Of a stretch of DNA of 37,887 bases, positions 32,001-37,887 are shown piece after piece (position 1 is the first letter of the stretch; every line of letters begins with the position of its first letter). The translations under genes were made by a program, and so were the position numbers. The stretch covers positions 184,915-222,801 of the forward strand of contig NW_014577613.1 of assembly GCF_000485595.1 (NCBI RefSeq), written 5' to 3'. The notes under the pieces are model-generated. The model was given only the letters and a program-made list of their open reading frames with translations. It did not search any database and had not been told where the DNA came from. The DNA comes from Priapulus caudatus (lineage: Eukaryota; Priapulida; Priapulimorpha; Priapulimorphida; Priapulidae).

Positions 32001-33521
32001 CAGTTTGTGGAAAACGCACATGATGGATTCAAAGGCGTGCAGTAAGCACGAATGTGGATTCTGCAGGCAGACGCAAGGGGAGAGAGGCAGAGTGGGGTTC
32101 TGGGAGTCTCCCCCAGCAAAATTTTACAAATTTGAAGGTCTTAGACTGCATTTGAGGCACCACGAAAATAAAATTTCACCTTTTAGTTTAAATCTTACTC
32201 TGTTAGCAGACCTACCGGGCTACCAAGTCTCACGCATCTGGACCCATTCTCCCGCACGCCTTACGCATTCACGCCAAAAAGAGAGAAAAAAAGCAGCCCG
32301 CGACACCCCTGTTACCCACGTCCGTGGTTGTGCACATCGTGGCTCGTGCTTGCTGGCTGGGGCGGCACTGATTGAAGTACGGGGGGTGGGGGCGAATGCA
32401 CTGATTGTTACAGTCGCGTGGGCATGCTTATTGCTGTATATGTAGGGGTGGGCACCGCTGGTATGAGGGAGCGACAGCAAAACTTTCCCAGATTCGAGGA
32501 AAAAGCTGCAATCGGGAATGACACAAGAGTGTGCCGGCACAAAAAAATAAACGTTGCTGTTAATTTCATTACGATTTTCCATGTATATAGTCAGAAGCAC
32601 GTGGTGATCTAATTATTTTTGGATTGACACTATTTTGACAACGGCGGGTAAATACAGGAACATTTTCACAACGGCGTTGTTAAATATGACAACGGTGGTG
32701 CGCCGCAGTGCCTCCTATGTAGAAGAAACCCTGCATAATACCATTGTCTCAATCATTTTCAAAGGATTTTTAAAGAAGTTTATAGCTTCTTCTTTTCAAT
32801 CATTCGATACTGGAATTCTCTACCCTCCTCTTTGGTTAATTGCAAAATCGAAGCTTTGTCTACTGCGATCTGCAGAGTTGATCTGTCTATTTGGTATTTG
32901 ATCAAGTGTCTTGCTCTGTCTTTGATATAGTCTCTTGGTCCTTGGACTTACTAATACTATAATACTATAATACTATAATACTATAAGGTGGTAATACTAT
33001 TACTACTACTAGTACTAGTGGAAGAACAAAATTACCTCAGCAAGACACGATGTGGAGACAGACCGCTTGATGCCCGCTGATTGAGGTTTTCCTTTTACTA
33101 GGCCATATATCGGTGGTCTTTCTCCTGCACTGGGAGGTTTTATACCTGTCCCAGGGGGTCTCATACCTGACCCCGGAGGTTTGATCCGCGAGCCTGAGCC
33201 TGGGGGTCTTAGCCGACTCGGTCTGGGAATCGATCTTTGCTGGGAACTAGCAGTAGCATCTGTGAGAACACGCTGCGTGAGAAGGAAAAAATAATACGTA
33301 GAGTTAACATCTGGCAACATGATGTATTTAATTAGTTTATATACATCATATCATACATACGCAGCAAGTCACAAGTGTCAAGTGTAAAGTTGAAAGTGTA
33401 CAGTAAACTAAAATAAATCAAACAGGAGGAAACTTCAAGTTCAAGAGTTCAGGTATTAATCAAGTCACATTTTAAACGCATCTGTGACATCGTTTAAATA
33501 ACTTACATTTTCTGTATTCAT
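24577..33521 (-). CDS. KIFC1: C-terminal-motor kinesin-14 (KIFC1/HSET/Ncd type), 16 exons
   Basis: Exons in transcript order: 33521-33507, 33272-33036, 31860-31755, 31449-31354, 31080-31004, 30676-30561, 30279-30102, 29642-29475, 28662-28513, 28142-28023, 27685-27512, 27037-26876, 26439-26301, 25832-25680 (frame broken), 25048-24899, 24618-24577. All junctions are GT-AG and phase-consistent, about 691 codons (human 673). This is a minus-end microtubule motor that cross-links and focuses spindle poles. The tail (1 to about 175) is basic and Pro-rich, with [20 protein letters not shown]-like repeats and KRQR and KSKR clusters that suggest nuclear import and microtubule binding. A coiled coil spans about 175-330. 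The neck [14 protein letters not shown], just before a C-terminal motor, marks kinesin-14. P-loop GQTGSGKT (about 435-442), switch [10 protein letters not shown] (about 553-561), then [16 protein letters not shown]. The end [13 protein letters not shown] matches the family C-terminus, so the final 42-nt exon is used rather than read-through at 24898. Confidence 0.95.
25680..25832 (-). CDS. KIFC1: KIFC1 exon 14 with frame-disrupted switch II
   Basis: The exon has a good acceptor (CTGTAG) and donor (GTTAGT). Its second half reads cleanly as [20 protein letters not shown] then [14 protein letters not shown]. The first half should encode GKLCLNLVDLAGSER. The DNA between TGC and CTAAAG is 43 nt where 36 are expected, and it shows about seven or eight inserted bases and one lost base, so no single frame gives DLAGSE. 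The pattern is insertion-type and the next sequence is a GA microsatellite. I favour an assembly error over a real lesion because all other exons are intact. Confidence 0.8.
25912..26090. repeat. GA-rich microsatellite
   Basis: GAGAGA runs with AAAGAGAGA interruptions in the KIFC1 intron between exons 26439-26301 and 25832-25680. It begins about 80 bp from the broken exon. The Ser/Leu-rich frames on the minus strand come from it. Confidence 0.92.
26642..26695. repeat. (CA)n / (ACGC)n microsatellite
   Basis: CACACACACA followed by ACGCACGCACGC, within a KIFC1 intron. Confidence 0.9.
27512..27685 (-). CDS. KIFC1: KIFC1 exon 11: P-loop exon of the motor
   Basis: A 58-codon, phase 0 exon encoding [20 protein letters not shown] then TYTMEGP. 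It contains the Walker A motif GQTGSGKT that binds ATP in kinesins. It is markedly GC-rich compared with its introns. Confidence 0.95.
28244..28440. mobile_element. Tc1/mariner-like MITE with TA target duplication
   Basis: CTGTATGCGCCATATATTTT on the left and (reverse complement of the right end) CTGTGTACGCTGTATATTTC form imperfect terminal inverted repeats. Each end is flanked by TA (28242-28243, 28441-28442). The interior repeats TTTTCGCGGTCGG and its complement. About 197 bp, no coding capacity, in the KIFC1 intron between exons 28662-28513 and 28142-28023. Confidence 0.6.
30711..30912. mobile_element. 202-bp inverted-repeat element
   Basis: The left end GGGGGGCTCATGTCGGGCTT continues GGGAGCCGACTCGACTGGAA. 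The right end, inverted, reads GGGGGGTTTATGTCGGGCTT then GCGAGCGGACTAGACTGGAA, so the arms exceed 45 bp. The motif GACTGGAAGCAACTGG occurs on both arms. The target duplication is unclear. It lies in the KIFC1 intron between exons 31080-31004 and 30676-30561. Confidence 0.8.
31940..32610. other. Possible degenerate transposon fragment in KIFC1 intron 2
   Basis: This part of the intron contains GTTCTGGGAGTCTCCCCCAG followed by CAAAATTTTACAAATTTGAA, a style of sequence seen near the ends of some DNA transposons, and a G-rich patch near 32380. I find no intact ends or transposase, so this is only a suspicion. Confidence 0.25.
32952..32987. repeat. AATACTAT tandem repeat
   Basis: Four copies of the 8-bp unit AATACTAT, followed by ACT-rich sequence, next to KIFC1 exon 2. 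Confidence 0.85.
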
Positions 33522-33999
33522 CTTGCAAGAATTATTTGTTATTGGTAGCCTTAGTTAGCGATGAGTTAGGCAGTCGTGGCCTACTGATTGAATAAAAGTT
33601 CAGTCATATATGGATCACAAACATTCACGTAGTAAAATTCAAAACATTCAAACGCGCCGCTTTTCAAAACATATTAGGGGCAACGTGATTGGTTAACGCT
33701 ATATGGTGTTTGAAAACCTAACTTCTATTCGTTAATAATCGCCTCGCATAAAAAAACAGTTTCATATTTTTATAAAATTAACATTATGTGACATGTTAAA
33801 ATTTACCATATTTAATAATTGTTTTAATTATCATTTAATTAATATAATAACTAAAATTAAAGTATTGTATTATAATTTTATAGACTGGTCACGTATCAGT
33901 TTATGGTAGCTGTCTATTACCGTCATAGGGTCACTGTACTAGTCTGTAGATCACGGAACCAGTCTAATGTGTAAATCTTTTCGATAGTGCAGAACTGCT
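33522..33999. promoter_or_regulatory. Bidirectional promoter region between KIFC1 and ANKFY1
   Basis: Only 478 bp separate the KIFC1 ATG (33521, minus) from the ANKFY1 ATG (34000, plus), so both transcripts must start in or near this stretch. It lacks an obvious TATA box at the expected place for either gene. The KIFC1-strand elements are listed separately. Confidence 0.7.
33647..33692 (-). promoter_or_regulatory. CCAAT box plus CDE/CHR-like cell-cycle element upstream of KIFC1
   Basis: On the KIFC1 strand the order is CCAAT (33692-33688), then GCGGCGCGTTTGAA (33660-33647). GCGG, a four-base spacer and TTTGAA is the arrangement of CDE/CHR sites bound by DREAM/MuvB complexes in G2/M genes. 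CCAAT boxes (NF-Y) usually accompany them. It lies about 126-171 bp upstream of the ATG. The motif match is seen; function is inferred. Confidence 0.55.
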
Positions 34000-34012
34000 A
34001 TGATGGCGGATG
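34000..34012 (+). CDS. ANKFY1: ANKFY1 first coding microexon (13 nt)
   Basis: ATGATGGCGGATG is followed by a strong donor, GTAGGT. It supplies the missing first base of the Gly codon completed at 35670. The joined start MMADGELGKL matches the usual ANKFY1 opening, an acidic M-A-x-x-E leader. No other in-phase ATG-plus-donor between here and 35670 fits as well. Confidence 0.75.
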
Positions 34013-37000
34013 GTAGGTGAAATTGTGTAAACTATTCCAAAAATACTGTCATTCTGATGTTAATTAATAATTATAACATGAAATACATTAATTTAAAATA
34101 ACAAAGCTAAGAATTTTGTTTGAAGTTGCATTACGTAGTATGTAGAGTGACAGAAATAATATGGTAGGAGAATAATAGACTAGAGTCACTAGACGAGACA
34201 AGTTGTGTCAACAATGACTCGTTGACTGTGTGTGACAGGCACTTGGAACGTCTCAATAAAAAAATTTATGGTAAATAAACACGAAATGTACCAAAGTCTT
34301 AATGTTTCTGCTACTGGCTATTTCGAACTGATAACACTGTAAATTGCAAGGTCAAATGCTCATTTCTGCAAGAAAAATAAACAAAACACACAAAGTACAC
34401 GCACGCCGCAGCCTGTGCTGCGTGCACAAACCAACATGAATAGAGAGCAGGTAGGACATTGATTGAAAAATTCTATTGAACGCGTTGCTTCATCACACGA
34501 TCACAGAACGAAAACACGTCCAACAGCTCCCATCTTGGTATCTATGTGTACATAAATGTTCACTTGTTCGAATTATAACTCTGGCCTTTGTTCTTACCTA
34601 TTCCCCGCCAGAGATATCTCGTAAAATCCTGCAGGAAATGTTTTTTTCGTGAAAATGCAAAGAGGACGAGATGTCTGTTTATACACGAGTAATGGGGCGC
34701 ATTGCATGCCGGGATGAGCTGCTGCCGGCCTCCGAGCTTCGTTTCGAGGCCCGCCTGTGGCCAAGCCAAGCACAATGCGCGCGGGCATGACGTCACGCAC
34801 ACACAACGACTACAGCGATTGATCGAAAGTAGCGATGTTAGGGATTTTCGGATGATACCGTCCTCTTTACATTTTCACGGAGAGTACATTTCCTGCAGGA
34901 TTTCACGAGATATCTCTGGCGGGAGTAGGTAAGAACAAAGACCAGAGTTATAATTCGAACAAGTGAATATTTATGTATGCAGAGATACCAAGATGGGAGC
35001 TGTTGGATGTGCTTTCGTTTTGTGATCGTGTGAAATGAAGCGAGCGTCGAACGAATTTTTAAATTCCGCTTTCCTACCTGCTCTCTTATTCATGTTGTTT
35101 GTGCACAGGGCGGGTGTGCGGTGTACTTGTGTGTTGCAGATGAGCATTTGACCGGCATTTACAGGTGATTATAGGCAAAATAGAGTAGAGAAACATTAAG
35201 ACTTTGGTACATTTCATGTTTATTTACCATGAATTTGTTTTATTGAGACGTTTCAAGTGCCTGTGTGCAAAACTTCCAAAAGTTCAAAACATCTCTCTAG
35301 GCTAAGGCTGACTGCGAGCGTACACTTTTGTAGATATAGTATTGGGAGAACGTTTCAGCACTATACACGCCTCTTAACTAATCTTAACACGTAAGGCAAC
35401 TTGTGCTGAACGTGTTCGATTGTAAATTATAGTAGTAAATTATAGCAGTAACTCCCCACTGCACACACCCTATTAAAGGTGCGTTTTGGATCTCACCACT
35501 TTCAACACTGACGATTCCACTAGCACTTGACCTAAATTGATTTTATTTCCACCAGTCACAAAGTGTCCTCGTGCAGCAGGCAGCTCTCTAATTACTGTTC
35601 TTGTCTAATTTTGTGGCATACACATTTGTTATATGACAGGCAAGGCATAATGTTATATCCTTCTTCTAGGCGAGCTTGGGAAACTGCAGCGCCATCTCGC
35701 TCTGTTACACAATGAGTACGTGAAACTACAGAAAAAGTACGATGAACTGGAGAAGAAACACAATCTGCTTGTTGCCTCGTCTGGAGAGCAGGATGGAGAG
35801 GAGACGTTCGTTTCTAGGCTGCTCACAACAGTTGCTGATTTGTACGATGAAGAGCTATACAGGTACAATGAATTAGTTTGCTTTAACATTTATAAAAACT
35901 TTATTGCCATGCTAAGTGAACTAAACACAACCTTGAATAGTTCATTCATCGAATTAAAATAATGACCATTGATGTGCAAGTTGAAGATTTTGGTGCTGTA
36001 CAATTCTGTTATATAGGTTGTGTGTATATAACATGTTATTATACATTATAAGATAATCTGTTACTTTTATACAAATTATGCTACGTACTACAATAGTAAA
36101 GTTATTCTTTCAGTGACCTGATAGTCACTCTTGAAGGTGGTCATAAACTGAAAGCGCACAAGTTTGTTCTGACTGCCCGCAGCACCACATGGGGTGTGCC
36201 AAATCTAAACGATGTCAGTTCACTGGATTTCTCAGGTGAGTGTAGTATCTAACTGTAAAGTGTAAACTAGTCTCTCTAGCTACACGTAGAATAGGTTGTA
36301 CATATCCTACATTAAAATTTAATAAAATATTGGCCTGCGAGTGTGAAATCATATATGCTTTATATACGATGCATGCTTGCATAAACTTGCCCTTTGTACG
36401 CGTCACTGCTTATTTGTCACTGTTTACCATGGCTTACGATATACGTGTGTGTGGTACGTTACGTCTCTAGTTCGTGTTTGCTTTGCACGTTGCACTACCG
36501 TTACTCATCACCCGATACCCGTTATACGTCACGCCAAGTACAACCTTACAATGCATGCTTGCATAAACTTGAAAACTTAGTGGTGCAATCAGCAAAATCT
36601 ACATAACTTACCACATAAAAAGATTGCAGTAATGAGCAAGAGCTATTTAAAGTAACTTTGTACAATTTCTTCAGTAATTAGTAATAACGATTGCGGTGGT
36701 GATTGATAACGAATTCAGTAGCCTAATATTTGCTACTGGGAATTATTTCTGATTCCAGGTGGATCTGCGGTCACCAGTAACTAGTTCTGTGAATGTGTGT
36801 CGAGTTTTAAATGCACATGTTTGTTCTACAGATGTTCCCCTGGTAATTGGGCAAGCAATGATGAACTGGGTTTATACAGATAAGGTTGACCTGCAGGGGG
36901 ACGAGGACTTCATTCTTAATCTCATGCAAGCTGCCAGCAAGTTTCAACTGAAGTGCCTCATACACAAGTAATATTCTAGTGATTGTACTGGTTATTTCTC

Positions 37001-37363
37001 AGGAGTAGGTAGTTAGTAATTTTTCAGTTTCCTAGATCTATTAATTCGTAGCACATAAAAATGTCTACATATTCAGATAAGTCAATTATTCAGAATAGGG
37101 AGTGTTAAATCTAGCATAAAACCAAAGAATAATTTGTTTAAAAGAGTAAAAGAAAGAGGATAGAACTTTCCATCCGTAAAGATTTCTTCTGTAACTCGGT
37201 TATAGATGCTCGTTAATGAATAGTGCCTGCAATTTGCAGATGTGAGAATGCCCTAATGCGACTTGTCAAAGTTGGAAACTGCATCAAGTATTTCCAGACA
37301 GCTGACTCGCTTGGAGCCAGTGCCCTGAAGAACCACTGCTCTCAACTCATCTCCTTATATTGG
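34000..37363 (+). CDS. ANKFY1: Rabankyrin-5 (ANKFY1), N-terminal part, 3'-partial at window end
   Basis: Exons: 34000-34012, 35670-35862, 36114-36235, 36832-36967, 37240-37363, all in phase (196 codons so far). The start MMADGELGKLQRHLALLHNE and YVKLQKKYDELEKK align with the family N-terminus, a coiled coil (about residues 5-45). SDLIVTLEGGHKLKAHKFVL opens the BTB domain (about 68), which runs through MMNWVYTDKVDL and SKFQLKCLIHKCENALMRLV; FQTADSLGASALKNHC begins the BACK-like part. The full protein is over 1,100 residues with ankyrin repeats and a FYVE zinc finger that binds PI3P on early endosomes and macropinosomes with Rab5; those parts lie beyond the window. The last donor (GTTCGT) is weak but in phase. 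Confidence 0.92.
34236..35263. repeat. 1.03-kb foldback with arms of about 430 bp, in ANKFY1 intron 1
   Basis: The left arm (34236 to about 34668) and right arm (about 34857-35263) are inverted copies: CAGGCACTTGGAACGTCTCA then ATGGTAAATAAACACGAAAT on the left match the complement of the right end, and inner segments such as AATCCTGCAGGAAATGT and AACTCTGG/CCAGAGTT pair too. Arms differ by scattered substitutions and indels. The loop of about 190 bp contains a TGACGTCA site (34788-34795). No coding capacity and no clear target duplication. Confidence 0.88.
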
Positions 37364-37593
37364 GTTCGTGGTTATTCATGTTCTTAATTTGCTCGTGTGC
37401 AGTAGTAATTAAACCATCACATGGTGTGTTACTGAAAGGAAATTGTGGATGATTAAATGTAATTAAGTGCCTTTATCAAGACTGCAGTTGCTGCAGTTCA
37501 GTGCTTAGTGTGAAATATGTATGGTCCTGCTCTGTAGGCACACCTCTCCAGTCTCGAGGATGGCCAGCCTGAGAAAGACTGGCCTAATAATTA

Positions 37594-37740
37594 GTAAAGG
37601 ATTAAACCATGTAACCTGTCACGTGATGGCTGTGCATTACAAACACCACTGAGTGTATTGGCATACTTCGCGCTAGGCTGATAACCGGTAAAGGGCTGAA
37701 CCATGTAAACCCATCATGCGATGACTATGTTTTACAAAAG
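37594..37740. repeat. Diverged duplicate of a 93-bp segment
   Basis: Two related segments start at TAAAGGATTAAACCATGTAA (about 37595) and TAAAGGGCTGAACCATGTAA (about 37689). Each runs to ACACTGAGT-like sequence, with many substitutions. Intronic in ANKFY1. Confidence 0.6.
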
Positions 37741-37766
37741 ACACTGAGTAGACGTAGAGTAGACAG

Positions 37767-37887
37767 TAGACACCCACTAGTCTACATAGGCGTACGTCGC
37801 AGTAACCACGCATATAGTAGACACCCACTAGTCCACATAGGCGTACGTCGCAGTAACCACGCATATAGTAGACACCCACTAGTTCAC
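37767..37887. repeat. 51-bp tandem repeat running off the window end
   Basis: Units begin GTAGACACCCACTAGTCTAC and continue ATAGGCGTACGTCGCAGTAA. Starts at about 37767, 37817 and 37868, nearly identical. Intronic in ANKFY1; copy number beyond the window is unknown. Confidence 0.9.

Noticed and set aside
31996-32445. 149-residue plus-strand open frame in KIFC1 intron 2
   Set aside because: No recognisable domain, low-complexity end, and it lies opposite a spliced gene; at best a degenerate transposon remnant.

Overview
This is eukaryotic nuclear DNA, almost certainly from an invertebrate animal. It has four protein-coding loci split by GT-AG introns, long introns and spacers full of small inverted-repeat transposons and microsatellites, and internal TTAGGG arrays (the ancestral animal telomere repeat). 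The genes are animal families: a menorin/FAM151 protein, the mitochondrial branched-chain ketoacid dehydrogenase kinase (BCKDK), a kinesin-14 (KIFC1/HSET type) and Rabankyrin-5 (ANKFY1). I cannot name the species. An early-branching lineage such as a sponge is only a guess from gene structure and base composition.

Layout. 1-3070 is a degenerate CA-rich minisatellite lying upstream of the first visible FAM151 exon. 3100-7413 (+) holds six FAM151 exons; the 5' end is missing. 7414-10960 is a spacer with a hAT-like element and a telomere-repeat element. 10961-21869 (+) is a complete 11-exon BCKDK of 406 codons, whose introns carry three more telomere-repeat elements, several hairpins and a 435-base assembly gap (13747-14181). 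21870-24576 is the spacer between the convergent BCKDK and KIFC1. 24577-33521 (-) is a complete 16-exon KIFC1 of about 691 codons; one exon, carrying the switch II motif, is broken by clustered small insertions. 33522-33999 is a short bidirectional promoter region. 34000-37363 (+, running off the window) is the N-terminal part of ANKFY1, starting with a 13-nt coding microexon; its first intron contains a 1-kb foldback repeat.

How the genes relate. They do not form a pathway. BCKDK regulates branched-chain amino acid breakdown in mitochondria, KIFC1 is a minus-end spindle motor, ANKFY1 acts on early endosomes, and FAM151/menorin proteins are secreted or surface proteins linked to neuronal patterning. 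The head-to-head KIFC1/ANKFY1 pair probably shares a promoter, and on the KIFC1 side it carries a CCAAT box and a CDE/CHR-like cell-cycle element.

The most interesting material is non-coding: four inverted-repeat elements with 9-bp target-site duplications that carry TTAGGG/CCCTAA arrays; a six-copy array of RFX X-box-like sites in a FAM151 intron; a minisatellite with a CACGTG in most units; two transposons whose interiors are alternating purine-pyrimidine arrays; and a long foldback in an intron. I found no evidence of a new multi-gene system.
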